From assembly GCF_033118175.1 (NCBI RefSeq), contig NW_026870888.1, positions 2,170,001 to 2,234,000 on the forward strand: a stretch of 64,000 nt of DNA, given 5' to 3'. The translations under genes and the position numbers were made by a program. Below, piece after piece: positions 38,301 through 52,600 of the stretch (the first letter of the stretch is position 1; every line of letters starts with the position of its first letter). The notes under the pieces are model-generated. The model worked only from the letters and a program-made list of their open reading frames with translations. It was not told the origin of the DNA and did no database searches. The stretch comes from Dama dama (taxonomy: Eukaryota > Chordata > Mammalia > Artiodactyla > Cervidae).

Positions 38301-41300
38301 TCCCCGTCGTAACTCGAGAATATACCCCAGGTTCCGGCCGCAACTCGAGAAAAACCATGAGACATCCCCCTTGCTGAGAGATGAGGCCCGATTCCCCTGC
38401 CCTGCGTGCAGAGCCATTCCGTATTCCACATCAAAAATGAAAGGAGCCTTGATTTCCTTGATGGCACTCCAGAGAAAACCCAAGATCACTGTCTCAAGTC
38501 TAGAGGGATCCTGAGTTCACTGGAGCAACACGAAAGAGCTCCGTGGACTCCAAATCAACTCGAGATGAGAGTTTAGTCCCTGGCTTCGACTCAAGAGGAA
38601 TACCAACTTTCCACAAGCACCTCAAGAGGAGGCTTCTGTCAGCTACAGGTATGTGAGAGGGACCCTGAGCTTGTGGCCTCAAGTGCAATGTACACCGAGA
38701 TGCTCTGACTCGAAGTAAGGCCGGATATCATTGCAGTGAATTGAATGCAGGCTCGTCTTGCATCTCCCAAGACGAAGGGATGTCTGAATCCCCTGTGGAG
38801 ACCACAGAGAAAGTCCTAGTCCTCCGCCTCATCCCGACGGTAGGCCTCACATCCTTTGAAAATTCGAGAGGTCTGCAGAGATCAATGCTTGCAAAGGAGA
38901 CGATGCCTGACTCCTCATGAAAATGGATAGGAGTCCCTGGATCCCTGTGGCACGTGGAATGGGACACTTGGTCTCCCGCCTCACGTGGAGACGCGTCCCA
39001 ATTGCCATGCCAAGACTCGAGGAGAATCCCGATGTGTCCCTCGCACCTAGGCAGGAGTCCTGAGGTCGCTGAATACACACGTGTCTGGAAGGGCCCTCCC
39101 CGTCGTAACTCGAGAATATACCCCAGGTTCCGGCCGCCATTCGAGAAAAACCATGAGAATTTCCCCTTGACGTGAGATGAGGCCCAATTCCCCTGCACTG
39201 CATGCAGAGCAATTCCGTGTTCCACATCAAACGTGAAAGGAGCCTTAATTTCCTTGATGGCACTCCAGAGAAAACCCAAGATCACTGTCTCAAGTCTAGA
39301 GGGATCCTGATGTCACTGGAGCAACACGAAAGGGCTCAGTGAACCCCAAATCAACTCGAGATGAGAGCTTAGTCCCTGGCTTCGACTCAAGAGGAATACC
39401 AAGTTTCCACAAGCACCTCAAGAGGAGACTTCTCTCAGCTACAGGTATGTGAAAGGTACCGTGAGTTTGTGGCATCAAGTGGAATGGACACCGAGATGCT
39501 CTGACTCGAAGTAAGGCTGGATATCCCTGTAGTGAATTGAATGCAGGCTCATCTTGCATCTCCCAAAACAAAGGGATGTCTGAATCCCCTGTGCAGAACA
39601 CAGAGAAAAACCTAGCCCTCGCCTCAAAGCGACCGGAGGCCTCACATCCTTTGAAAACTCGAGAGGTCTGAGGAGATCAATGCTTCCGAAGGAGACGATG
39701 CCTGACTCCTCTTGAAAATGGAGAGGAGTCCCAGGATCCCTGTGGCACGTGGAAAGGGACCATGGGTCTCCCGCCTCACGTGGAGACGCGTCCCAATTGC
39801 CATGCCAAGACTCGAGGAGAATCACGAGGTGTCCCTCGCACCTAGGCAGGAGTCCTGACGTCGCTGAACAAACACGTGTCTGGAATGGCCCTCCCCGTCG
39901 TAACTCGAGAATATACCCCAGGTTCCGGCCGCAACTCGAGAAAAACCATGAGACTTACCCCTCGCCGCGAGATGAGGCCCGATTCCCCTGCACTGCGTGC
40001 AGAGCAATTCCGTATTCCACATCAAAAATGAAAGGAGCCTTGATTTCCTTGATGGTACTCCAGAGAAAACCCAAGATCACTGTCTCAAGTCTAGAGGGAT
40101 CCTGAGGTCACTGTAGCAACATGAAAGGGCTCCGTGGACCACAAATCACCTCGAGATGAGAGCTTAGTCCCTGGCTTCGACTCAAGAGGATTACCAACTT
40201 TCCAGAAGCACCTCAAGATTAGGGTTCTCTCAGCAACAGGTATGTGAGAAGGACCCTGAGTTTGTGGCCTCAAGTGGAATGGACACCGAGATGCTCTGAC
40301 TCGAAGTAAGGCCAGATATCCCTGCAGTGAATTGAATGCAGGCTCGTCTTGCATCTCCCAATACGAAGGAATGTCTGAATCCCCTGTGGAGACCACAGAG
40401 AAAGACATAGTTCTCCGCATCATCGCGATCGGAGGCCTCACATCCTTTGAAAACTCGAGAGGTCCGCGGAGATCAATGCTTCCAAAGGAGACGATGCCTG
40501 ACTCCTCTTGAAAATGGATAGGAGTCCCAGGATCCCTGTGGCACCTGAAAAGGGACACTGGGTCTCCCGCCACACGTGGAGACGCGTCCCAATTGCCATG
40601 CCAAGACTAGAGGAGAATCCCGAGGTGTCCCTGGCACCTAGACAGGAGTCCTGACGTCGCTGAACAAACACGTGTCTGGAAGGGCCCTCCCCGTCGTAAC
40701 TCGAGAATATACCCCAGGTTCCGGCCGCAACTCGAAAAAAACCATGAGACTTCCCCCTCGCAGCGAGATGAGGCCTGATTCCCCTGCACTGCGTGCAGAG
40801 CAATTCCGCCTTCCACATCAAACGTGAAAGGAGCCTTGATTTCCTTGATGGCACTCCAGAGAAAACCCAAGATCACTGTCTCTAGTCTAGAGGGATCCTG
40901 AGGTCACTGGAGCAACACGAAAGGTCTCCGTGTACCCCAAATCAACTCGAGATGAGAGATTAGTCCCTGGCTTCAACTCAAGAGGAATACGAACTTTCCA
41001 CAAGCCCCTCAAGAGGAGGCTTCTCTCAGCTACAGGTATGTGAGAGGGACCCTGAGTTTGTGGCATCAAGTGGAATGGACACCGAGATGCTCTGACTCGA
41101 AGTAAGGCTGGTAATCCCTGCAGTGAATTGAATGCAGGCTCATCTTGCATCTCCCAAGACGAAGGGATGTCTGAATCCCCTGTGCAGAACACAGAGAAAG
41201 ACCTAGCCCTCGCCTCAAAGCGACCGGAGGCCTCACATCCTTTGAAAACTCGAGAGGTCCGAGGAGATCAATGCTTCCAAAGGAGACGATGCCTGACTAC

Positions 41301-44300
41301 TCTTGAAAATGGATAGGAGTCCCAGGATCACTGTGGCACGTGGAAAGGGACCATGGGTCTCCCGCCTCACGTGGAGACGCGTCCCAATTGCCATGCCAAG
41401 ACTCGAGGAGAATCCCGAGGTGTCCCTCGCACCTAGGCAGGAGTCCTGATGTCGCTGAACAAACACATGTCTGGAAGGGCGCTCCCCGTCGTAACTCGAG
41501 AATATACCCCAGGTTCCGCCGCAACTCGAGAAAAACCATGAGACTTCCCCCTCGCCGCGAGATGAGGCCCGATTCCCATGCACTGCGTGCAGAGCAATTC
41601 CTTGTTCCACATCAAACGTGAAAGGAGCCTTGATTTCCTTGATGGCACTCCAGAGAAAACCCAAGATCACTGTCTCAAGTGTAGAGGGATCCTGAGGACA
41701 CTGGAGCAACACGAAAGGGCTCCGTGGACCCCAAATCAACTCGAGATGAGAGTTTAGTCCCTGGCTTCGACTCAAGAGGAATACCAACTTTCCACAAGCA
41801 CCTCAAGAGGAGGCTTCTGTCAGCTACAGGTATGTGAGAGGGACCTGAGCTTGTGGCCTCAAGTGCAATGTACACCGAGATGCTCTGACTCGAAGTAAGG
41901 CCAGATATCATTGCAGTGAATTGAATGCAGGCTCGTCTTGCATCTCCCAAGACGAAGGGATGTCTGAATCCCCTGTGGAGACCACAGAGAAAGTCCTAGT
42001 CCTCCGCCTCATCGCGACCGTAGGCCTCACATCCTTTGAAAACTCGAGAGGTCTGCAGAGATCAATGCTTCCAAAGGAGACGATGCCTGAGTCCTCTTGA
42101 AAATGGATAGGAGTCCCAGGATCCCTGTGGCACGTGGAATGGGACACTTGGTCTCCTGCCTCACGTGGAGACGCGTCCCAATTGCCATGCCAAGACTCGA
42201 GGAGAATCCCGATGTGTCCCTCGCACCTAGGCAGGAGTCCTGACGTCGCTGAACAAACACGTGTCTGGAAGGGCCCTCCCCGTCGTAACTCGAGACTATA
42301 CCCAAGGTTCCGGCCGCAACTCGAGAAAAACCATGAGACTTCCCCCTCGCCGCGAGATGAGGCCCGATTCCCCTGCCCTGCGTGCAGAGCAATTCCGTGT
42401 TCCACATCAAACATGAAAGGAGCCTTGATTTCCTTGATGGCACTCCAGAGAAAACCCAAGATCACTGTCTCAAGTCTAGAGGGATCCTGAGGTCACTGGA
42501 GCAACACGAAAGGGCTCCGTGGACCCCAAATCAACTCGAGATGAGACCTTAGTCCCTGGCTTCGACTCAAGAGGATTACCAACTTTCCACAAGCTCCTCA
42601 AGAGGAGGGTTCTCTCAGCAACAGGTATGTGAGAAGGACCCTGAGTTTGTGGCCTCAAGTGGAATGGACACCGAGATGCTCTGACTCGAAGTAAGGCCAG
42701 ATATCCCTGCAGGGAATTGAATGCAGGCTCGTCTTGCATCTCCCAATACGAAGGAATGTCTGAATCCCCTGTGGAGACCACAGAGAAAGACATAGTTCTC
42801 CGCCTCATCGCGACCGGAGGCCTCACATCCTTTGAAAACTCAAGAGGTCCGCGGAGATCAATGCTTCCAAAGGAGACGATGCCTGACTCCTCTTGAAAAT
42901 GGATAGGTGTCCCAGGATCACTGTGGCACGTGGAAAGGGACTCTGGGTCTCCCGCCTCACGTGGAGACGCGTCCCAATTGCCATGCCAAGACTCGAGGAG
43001 AATCCCGAGGTGTCCCTCGCACCTAGGCAGGAGTCCTGACGTCGCTGAACAAACACGTGTCTGGAAGGGCCCTCCCCGTCGTAACTCGAGAATATACCCA
43101 AGGTTCCGGTCGCAACTTGAAAAAAACTATGAGATTTCCCCCTCGCCGCGAGATGAGGCCAGATTCCCCTGCACTGCATGCAGAGCAATTCCGTGTTCCA
43201 CATCAAACATGAAAGGAGCCTTGATTTCCTTGATGGCACTCCAGAGAAAACCCAAGATCACTGTCTCAAGTCTAGAGGGATCCTGAGGTCACTGGAGCAA
43301 CACGAAAGGGCTCCGTGGACCCCAAATCAACTCGAGATGAGAGCTTAGTCCCTGGCTTCGACTCAAGAGGAATACCAACTTTCCACAAGCACCTCAAGAG
43401 GAGGCTTCTCTCAGCTACAGGTACGTGAGAGGGACCCTGAGTTTGTGGCCTCAAGTGGAATGGACACCGAGATGGTCTGACTCGAAGTAAGGCCGGATAT
43501 CCCTGCAGTGAATTGAATGTAGGCTCGTCTTGCATCTCCCAAGATGAAGGGATGTCTGAATCCCCTGTGGAGACCACAGAGACAGACCTAGTCCTCCGCC
43601 TCATTGCGACCGGAGGCCTCACATCCTTTGAAAACTCGAGAGGTCTGCAGAGATCAATGCTTCCAAAGGAGACGATGCCTGACTCCTCTTGAAAATGGAT
43701 AGGAGTCCCAGGATCACTGTGGCACGTGGAAAGGGAACCTGGGTCTCCCGCCTCATGAGGAGACGCGTCCCAATTGCCATGCCAAGACTCGAGGAGAATC
43801 CCGAGGTGTCCCTCGCACCTAGGCAGGAGTCCTGACGTCGCTGAACAAACACGTGTCTGGAAGGGCCCTCCCCGTCGTAACTCGAGAGTATACCCCAGAT
43901 TCCGGCCGCAACTCGAGAAAAACCATGAGACTTACCACTCGCCGCGAGATGAGGCCCGATTCCCCTGCCCTGCGTGCAGAGCAATTCCATATTCAACATC
44001 AAAAATGAAAGGAGCCTTGATTTCCTTGATGGTACTCCAGAGAAAACCCAAGATCACTGTCTCAAGTCTAGAGGGATCCTGAGGTCACTGTAGCAACATG
44101 AAAGGGCTCCGTGCACCCCAAATCAACTCGAGATGAGAGCTTAGTCCCTGGCTTCGACTCAAGAGGAATACCAACTTTCCACAAGCACCTCAAGAGGAGG
44201 CTTCTCTCAGCTACAGGTATGTGAGAGGGACCCTGAGTATGTGGCCTCAAGTGAAATGGTCACCGAGATGCTCTGACTCGAAGTAAGGCCGGATATCCCT

Positions 44301-44863
44301 GCAGTGAATTGAATGCAGGCTCGTCTTGCATCTCCCAAGACGAAGGGATGTCTGAATCCCCTGTGGAGAACACAGAGAAAGACCTAGTCCTCCGCCTCAA
44401 CGCGACCGGAGGCCTCACATCCTTTGAAAATTCGAGAGGTCTGCGGAGATCAATGCTTCCAAAGGAGACGATGCCTGACTACTCTTGAAAATGGATAGGA
44501 GTCTCAGGATCCCTGTGGCACGTGGAAAGGGTCCCTGGGTCTCCCGCCTCACGTGGAGACGCGTCCCAATTGCCATGCCAAGACTCGAGGAGAATCTCGA
44601 GGTGTCCCTCGCACCTAGGCAGGAGTCCTGACGTCGCTGAACAAACACGAGTCTGGAAGGGCCCTCCCCGTCGTAACTCGAGAATATACCCCAGGTTCCG
44701 GCCGCAACTCGAGAAAAACCATGAGACGTCCCCCTCGCTCCGAGAAGCGGCCCGATTCCCCTGCACTGCGTGCAGAGCAATTCGGTGTTCCACATCAAAC
44801 GTGAAAGGAGCCTTGATTTCCTTGATGGCACTCCAGAGAAAACCCAAGATCACTGTCTCAAGT
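35318..44863. repeat. Class-1 domain with overlapping 3-, 4-, 5- and 9-monomer repeats
   Basis: Pairs of near-matching blocks show several incompatible periods. 35,660-36,600 matches 42,820-43,760 at 7,159 bp (nine monomers; marks ACCCAAGGTTCC, AAAAAACTATGAGATTTCC, GAATTGAATGTAGG). 38,570-39,060 matches 41,750-42,240 at about 3,180 bp (GAGTTTAGTCCC, CTTCTGTCAGC, GTGCAATGTACACC). 40,170-40,440 matches 42,555-42,825 at 2,385 bp (GGATTACCAAC, CAGCAACAGG, GAGAAGGACC). The GTGCAGAACACAG/CCTCGCCTCAAAGCG variant with a one-base loss occurs at about 37,205, 39,591 and 41,183 (three and two monomers apart). Overlapping periods imply repeated unequal exchange or conversion rather than one amplification. 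Confidence 0.82.
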
Positions 44864-47800
44864 CTAGAGGGATCCTGAGGTCACTGGAACAACACGAAAG
44901 TTCTCCTTGGACCCCAAATCAACAGGAGAAGGGAGCTTAGTCCCTGGCTTCGACTCAAGAGGAATACCAACTTTCCACAAGCACCTCAAGAGGAGGCTTC
45001 TCTCAGCTACAGGTATGTGAGAGGTACCCTGAGTTTGTGGCCTCAAGTGGAATGGACACCAAGATGCTCAGACTCGAAGTAAGGCCGGATATCCCTGGAG
45101 TTAATTGAATGCAGGCTCGGCTTGCATCTCCCAAGACGAAGGGATGTCTGAATCCCCTGTGGAGACCACAGAGAAAGACCTAGTTCTCCGCTTCATCGCG
45201 ACCGGAGGCCTCACATCCTTTGAAAATTCGAGAGATCCAGGGAGATCAATGCTTCCAAAAGAGACGATGCCTGACTCCTCTTGAAATTGGATATGAGTCC
45301 CAAGATCCCTGTGGCACTTGCAAAGGGAACCTGGGTCTCCTGCCTCACGTGGAGACGGGTCCGAATTGCCATGCCAAGACTCGAGGAGAATCCCGAGTGG
45401 TCCCTCGCACCTAAGCAGGAGTCCTGAAGTCGCTGAACAAAGAAGTGTCTGGAAGGGCACTCCCCGTCGTAACTCGAGAATATACCCTAGGTTCCGGCCG
45501 CAACTTTAGAAAAACCAAGAGACTTCCCCCTCGCCGCGACATGAGGCCCGATTCCCCTGAACTGCATGCAGAGCAATTCCGTGTTCCACATCAAACGTGA
45601 AAGGAGCCTTGATTTCCTTGATGGCACTCCAGAGAAAACCCAAGATCACTGTCTCAAGTCTAGAGGGATCCTGAGGTCACTGGAGCAACACGAAAGGGCT
45701 CCGTGGACGCCAAATCAACTCGAGATGAGAGCTTAGTCCCTGGCTTCGACTCAAGAGGAATACCAACTTTCCACAAGCTCCTGAAGAGGAGGCTTCTCTC
45801 AGCTACAGGTATGTGAGAGGGACCCTCAGTTTGTGGACTCAAGTGTAATGGACACCGAGATGCTCTGACTCGAAGTAAGGCCGGATATCCCTGCAGTGAA
45901 TTGAATGTAGGCTCGTCTTGCATCTCCTAAGACGAAGGGATGTCTGAATCCCCTTTGGAGACCACAAAGAAAGACCTAGTTCTCCGCCTCATCACGACCG
46001 GAGGCCTCACATCCTTTGAAAACTCGAGAGGTCCGCGGAGATCAATGCTTCCAAAGGAGACGATGCCTGACTCCTCTTGAAAATGGATAGGAGTCCCAGG
46101 ATCCCTGTGGCACGTGGAAAGGTACCCTTGGTCTCCCGCCTCACGTGCAGAGGCATCCCAATTGCCAAGCCAAAACTCGAGGAGAATACCGAGGTGTCCC
46201 TCGCACCTAGGTAGGAGTCCTGACGTCGCTGAACAAACAAGTGTCTGGAAGGGCCCTCCCCGTCGTAACTAGAGAATATACCCCAGGTTCCGGCCACAAC
46301 TCGAGAAAAACCATGAGACTTCCCCCTCGCCGCGAGATGAGGCCCGATTCCCCTGCACTGCATGCAGAGCAATTCCGTGTTCCACATCAAACATGAAAGG
46401 AGCCTTGATTTCCTTGATGGCACACCAGAAAAAACCCAAGATCACTGTCTCAAGTCTAGAAGGATCCTGCGGTCACTGGAGCAACACGAAAGTGCTCCGT
46501 GGACACAAAATCAACTCGAGATGAGATCTTAGTCCCTGGCATCCACTCAAGAGTAATACCAACTTTCCACAAGCACCTCAAGAGGAGGCTTCTCTCAGCT
46601 ACAGGTATGTGACAGGGACCCTGAGTTTGTGGCCTCAAGTGGAATGGACACCGAGATGCTCTGACTCGAAGTAAGGCCGTATATCCCTCCAGTGAATTGA
46701 AAGCATGCTCGTCTTGCATCTCCCAGATGACGGGATGTCTGAATCCCCAGTGGAGACCACAGAGAAAGACCTAGTTCTCCGCCTCATCACGACCAGAGGC
46801 CTCGCATCCTTTGAAAACTCGAGAGGTCCGCGGAGATCAATGCTTCCAAAGGAGACGATGCCTGACTACTCTTGAAAATGGATAGGAGTCCGAGCATCCC
46901 TGTGGCACGTGGAAAGGGACCCTGGGTCTACCGCCTCACATGGAGATGCATCCCAATTGCCATGCCAAGACTCGAGGGGAATCCCGAGGTGTCCCTCGCA
47001 CCTAGGCAGGAGTCCTGACGTTGGAGAAAAAACACGTGTCTGGAAGGTTCCTCGCCGTCGTAACTCGAGAATATACCCCAGGTTCCGGCCCCAATTCGAG
47101 AAAAATCATGAGACTTCCCCCTCGCCGTGAGATGAGGCCCGATTCCCCTGCACTGCGTGCAGAGCAATTCCGTGTTCCACATCAAACGTGAAAGGTGCCT
47201 TGATTTCCTTGATGGAACTCCAGAGAAAACCCAAGATAACTGTCTCAAGTCTAGAGGGATCCTGAGGTCACTGGAGCAACAGGAAAGGGCTCCGTGGACC
47301 CCAAATCAACTCGAGATGAGAGCTTAGTCCCTGGCTTCGACTCAAGAGGAATACCAACTTTCCACAAGCACCTCAAGAGGAGGCTTCTCTCAGCTACAGG
47401 TATGTGAGTGGGACCCTGAGTTTGTGGCCTCAAGTGGAATGGACACCGAGATGCTCTGACTCGAAGTAAGGCCGGATATCCCTGCAGTGAATTGAATGTA
47501 GGCTCGTCTTGCATCTCCCAAGACGAAGGGATGTCTGAATCCCCTTTGGAGACCACAAAGAAAGACCTAGTTCTCCGCCTCATCACGACCGGAGGCCTCA
47601 CATCCTTTGAAAACTCGAGAGGTCCGCGGAGATCAATGCTTCCAAAGGAGACGATGCCTGACTCCTCTTGAAAATGGATAGGTGTCCCAGCATCCCATGG
47701 CACGGGGAAAGGGACCTTGGGTCTCCCACCTCACGTGGAGACGCGTCCCAAGTGCCATGCCAAGACTCGAGGAGAATGCTGAGGTGTCACTCGTACCTAG

Positions 47801-49635
47801 GCAGGAGTCCTGACGTCGCTGAACAAACACGTGTCTGGAAGGGCCCTCCCCGTCGTAACTCGAGAATATACCCCAGGTTCCGGCCGCAACTCGAGAACAA
47901 CCATGAGACTTACCCCTCGCCGTGAGATGAGGCCCGATTCCCCTGCACTGCGTGCAGAGCAATTCCGTGTTCCACATCAAACGTGAAAGGAGCCTTGATC
48001 CCTTGATGGCACTCCAGAGAAAACCCAAGATCACTGTCTCAAGTATAGAGGGATCCTGAGGTCACGGGAGCAACACGAAAGGGTCCGTGGCCACCAAATC
48101 AACTCGAGATGAGAGCTTAGTCCCTGGCTTCGACTCAAGAGGAATACCAACTTTCCACAAGCACCTCAAGAGGAGGCTTCTCTCAGCTACAGGTATGTGA
48201 GAGGGACCCTGAGTTTGTGGCCTCAAGTGAAATGGTCACCGAGATGCTCTGACTCGAAGTAAGGCCGGATATCCCTGCAGTGAATTGAATGCAGGCTCGT
48301 CTTGCATCTCCCAAGATGAAGGGATGTCTGAAGCCCATGTGGAGACCACAGAGAAAGACCTAGATCTCCGACTCATGGCGACCGGAGGCCTCACATCCTT
48401 TGAAACCTCGAGAGGTCCGCGGAGATCAATCCTTCCAAAGGAGACGATGCCTGACTACTTTTCAAAATGGATAGGAGTCCCAAGATCCCTATGGCACGTG
48501 GAAAGGGACCCTGGGTCTCCCGCCTCACGTGGAGACGCGGCCCAATTGCCATGCCAAGACTCGAGGAGAATCCCGAGGTGTCCCTCGCACCTAGGCAGGA
48601 GTCCTGACGTCGCTGAACAAACACATGTCTGGAAGGGCCCTCCCCGTCGTAACTCGAGAATATACCCCAGGTTCCGGCCGCAACTCGAGAACAAAAATGA
48701 GACTTCCCCCTCGCCGCGAGATGAGGCCCGATTCCCCTTCACTGCGTGCAGTGCAATTTCCTGTTCCACATCAAACGTGAATGGAGCCTTGATTTCCTTG
48801 ATGGCACTCCAGAGAAAACCCAAGATCACTATCTCAAGTCTAGAGAGATCCTGAGGTCACTGGAGCAACACGAAAGTGCTCCTTGGACCCCAAATCAACA
48901 GGAGAAGAGAGCTTAGTCCCTGGCTTCGACTCAAGAGGAATACCAACTTTCCACAAGCACCACAAGAGGAGGCTTCTCTCAGCTACAGGTATGTGAGAGG
49001 TACCCTGAGTTTGTGGCCTCAAGTGGAATGGACACCAAGATGCTCTGACTCGAAGTAAGGCCGGATATCCCTGCAGTTAACTGAATGCAGGCTCGGCTTG
49101 CATCTCCCAAGACGAACGGATGTCTGAATCCCCTGTGGAGACCACAGAGAAAGACCTAGTTCTCCGCCTCATCACGACCAGAGGCCTCGCATCCTTTGAA
49201 AACTCGAGAGGTCCGCGGAGATCAATGCTTCCAAAGGAGACGATGCCTGACTCCTCTTGAAAATGGATAGGAGTCGGAGCATCCCTGTGGCACGTGGAAA
49301 GGGACCCTGGGTCTACCGCCTCACGTGGAGACGGGTCCCAATTGCCATGCCAAGACTCGAGGAGAATCCCGAGTTGTCCCTCGCACCTAGGCAGGAGTCC
49401 TGACATCGCTGAACAAACAAGTGTCTGGAAGGGCCCTCCCTGTCATAACTTGAGAATATACCCCTGCTTCCGGCCGCAACTCGAGAAAAACCATGAGACT
49501 TCCCCCTCGCCGCGAGATGAGGCCCGATTCCCCAGCACTGCGGGTAGAGCAATTCCGTGTTCCACATCAAACGTGAAAGGAGCCTTGATTTCCTTGATGG
49601 CACTATAGAGAAAACCCAAAGTCAGTGTCTCAAGT
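44864..49635. repeat. Class-1 domain with mixed dimer, trimer and pentamer relations
   Basis: The units at 44,864 and 48,840 share CAACAGGAGAAG, CCTTGGACCCC and CACCAAGATGCTC (five monomers apart). The units at 45,660 and 47,251 share GAATGTAGG and CCTTTGGAGACCACAAAG (1,591 bp apart). The units at 46,456 and 48,840 share CATCACGACCAGAGGCCTCGC and GAGCATCCCTG (about 2,385 bp apart). The 45-46 kb units are among the more diverged in the window (TTGGATATGAGTCCC at about 45,287, CTTTAGAAAAACCAAGAG at about 45,504). One unit is shortened at about 48,000 (CTTGATCCCTTG). Confidence 0.8.
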
Positions 49636-52600
49636 CTAGAGGGATCCTGAGGCCACTGTAGCAACAGGAAAGGGCTCCGTGGACCCCAAATCAACTCGAG
49701 ATGAGAGCTTAGTCCCTGGCTTCGACTCAAGAGGAATACCAACTTTCCACAAGCACCTCAAGAGGAGGCTTCTCTCAGCTACATGTATGTGAGACGGACC
49801 CTGAGTTTGTGGCCTCAGGTGGAATGGACACCGAGATGCTCTGACTCGAAGTAAGGCCGGATATCCCTGCAGTGAATTGAATGCAGGCTCGTCTTGCATC
49901 TCCCAAGAAGAAGGGTTGTCTGAATCCCCTATGGAGACCACAGAGAAAGAGCTAGTCCTCCGCCTCAACGCGAACGGAGGCCTCACATCCTTTGAAAACT
50001 CGAGAGGTCCGCGGAGATCAATGCTTCCAAAAGAGACGATGCCTGACTCCTCTTGAAAATGGATAGGAGTCCCAGGATCCCTGTGGCACGGGGAAAGGGA
50101 ATCTGGGTCTCGCGCCTCACGTGGAGACGCGTCCCAATTGCCATGCCAAGACTCGAGGAGAATCCCGAGTTGCCCCTCGCACCTAGGCAGGAGTCCTGAC
50201 GTCGCTGAACAAACACGTGTCTGGAAGGGCCCTCCCCGTCGTAACTCGAGAATATACCCCAGGTTCCGGCCACAACTCGAGAAAAACCATGAGACTTCCC
50301 CCTCGCCGCGAGATGAGGCCCGATTCCCCTGCACTGTGTGCAGAGCAATTCCGTGTTCCACATCAAACTTGAAAGGAGCCTTGATTTCCTTGATGGCACT
50401 CCAGAGAAAACCCAAGATCACTGTCTCAAGTCTAGAGGGATCCTGAGGTCACTGGAGCAACACGAAAGGGCTCTGTGGACCACAAATCTACTCAAGATGA
50501 GAGCTTAGTCCCTGGCTTTGACTCAAGGGGAATACCAACTTTCCACAAGCACCTCAAGAGCAGGCTTCTCTAAGCTACAGGTATGTGAGAGGGACCCTGA
50601 GTTTGTGGCCTCAAGTGGAATGGACACCGAGATGCTCTGACTTGAAGTAAGGCCGGATATCCCTGCAGTGAATTGAATGCAGGCTCGTCTTGCATCTCCC
50701 AAGATGAAGGGATGTCTGAATTCCCTGTGGAGACCACAGAGAAAGACCTAGTCCTCCGCCTCAACGCGGACGGAGGCCTCACATCCTTTGAAAACTCGAG
50801 AGGTCCGCAGAGATCAATGCTTCCAAAGGAGACGATGCCTGACTCCTCTTGCAAATGGATATGAGTCCCAGGATCCCTGTGGCACGTCAAAAGGGACCCT
50901 GGGTCTCCCGCCTCACGTGGAGACATGTCCCAATTGCCATGCCAAGACTCGAGGAGAATCCCGAGGTTTCTATCGCACCTAGGCAGGAGTCCTGACGTCA
51001 CTGAACAAACACGTGTCTGGAAGGGCCCTCCCCATCGTAACTCGAGATTATACCCCAGGTTCCGGCCGCAACTCGAGAAAAACCATGAGACTTCCCACTC
51101 ACCGCGAGATGAGGCCCGATTCCCCTTCACTGCGTGCAGAGCAAATCCGTGTTCCACATCAAACTTGAAAGGAGCCTTGATTTCCTTGATGGCACTCCAG
51201 AGAAAACCCAAGATCACTGTCTCAAGTCTAGAGGGATCCTGAGGTCACTGGAGCAACACGAAAGGGCTCCGTGGACCTCAAATCGACTCGAGATGAGAGC
51301 TTAGTTCCTGGCTTCGACTCAAGAGGAATACAAACTTTCCACAAGCACCTCAAGAGGAGGCTTCTCTCAGCTAGAGGTATGTGAGACGGACCCTGAGTTT
51401 GTGGCCTCAGGTGGAATGGACACCGAGATGCTCTGACTCGAAGTAAGGCCGGATATCCCTGCAGTGAATTGAATGCAGGCTCGTCTTGCATCTCCCAAGA
51501 AGAAGGGTTGTCTGAATCCCCTGTGGAGACCACAGAGAAAGACCTAGTCCTCCACCTCAACGCGACCGGGGAACTCACATCCTTTGAAATCTCGAGAGGT
51601 CCGCGGAGATCAATGCTTCCAAAGGAGACGATGCCTGACTCCTCTTGAAAATGGATAGGAGTCCCAGGATCCCTGTGGCACGTGGAAAGGGACCCTGGGT
51701 CTCCCGCCTCACGTGGAGACGTGTCCCAATTGCCATGCCAAGACTCGAGGAGAATCCCAAGGGGTCCCTCGCACCTAGGCAGGAGTCCTGACGTCGCTGA
51801 AAAAACACGTGTCTGGAAGGCCCTCCCCGTTGTAACTCGAGAATACACCCCAGGATCCGGCCGCAACTCGAGAAAAAACATGAGACTTCCCCCTCACCGC
51901 GAGATGAGGCCCGATTTCCCTGGACAGGCTGCAGAACAATTCCGTGTTCCACATCAAACGTGAAAGGAGCCTTGATTTCCTTGATGGCACTCCAGAGAAA
52001 ACCCAAGATCACTGTCTCAAGTCTAGAGGGATCCTGAGGTCACTGGACCAACAGGAGAGGGATCTGTGGACCCCAAATCAACTCGAGATGAGAGCTGAGT
52101 CCCTGGCTTAGACTCAGGAGGAATACCAACTTTCCACAAGCACCTCAAGAGGAGGCTTTTCTCAGTTACAGGTATATTTTAGGGACCCCGAGTGTGTGGC
52201 TTCAAGTGGAATGGACACCGAGATGCTCTGACTCGAAGTAAGGCCGGATATCCCTGCAGTGAATTGAATGCAGGCTCGTCTTGCATCTCCCAAGACGAAG
52301 GGATGTCTGAATCCCCTGTGGAGACCACAGAGAAAGACCTAGTCCTCCGCCTGTTCGCGACCGGAGGCCTCACATCCTTTGAAAACTCGAGAGATCTGCA
52401 GAGATCAATGCTTCCAAAGGAGACGATGCCCGACTCCTCTTGAAAATGGATAGGAGTCCCAGGATCCCTGTGGCACGTGGAAAGGGACCCTGGGTCTCCC
52501 GCCTCACGTGGAGACGCATCCCAATTGCCATGCCAAGACTCGAGGATAATCCCAAGGTGTCCCTCGCTCCTAGGCAGGAGTCATGACGTCGCTGAACAAA

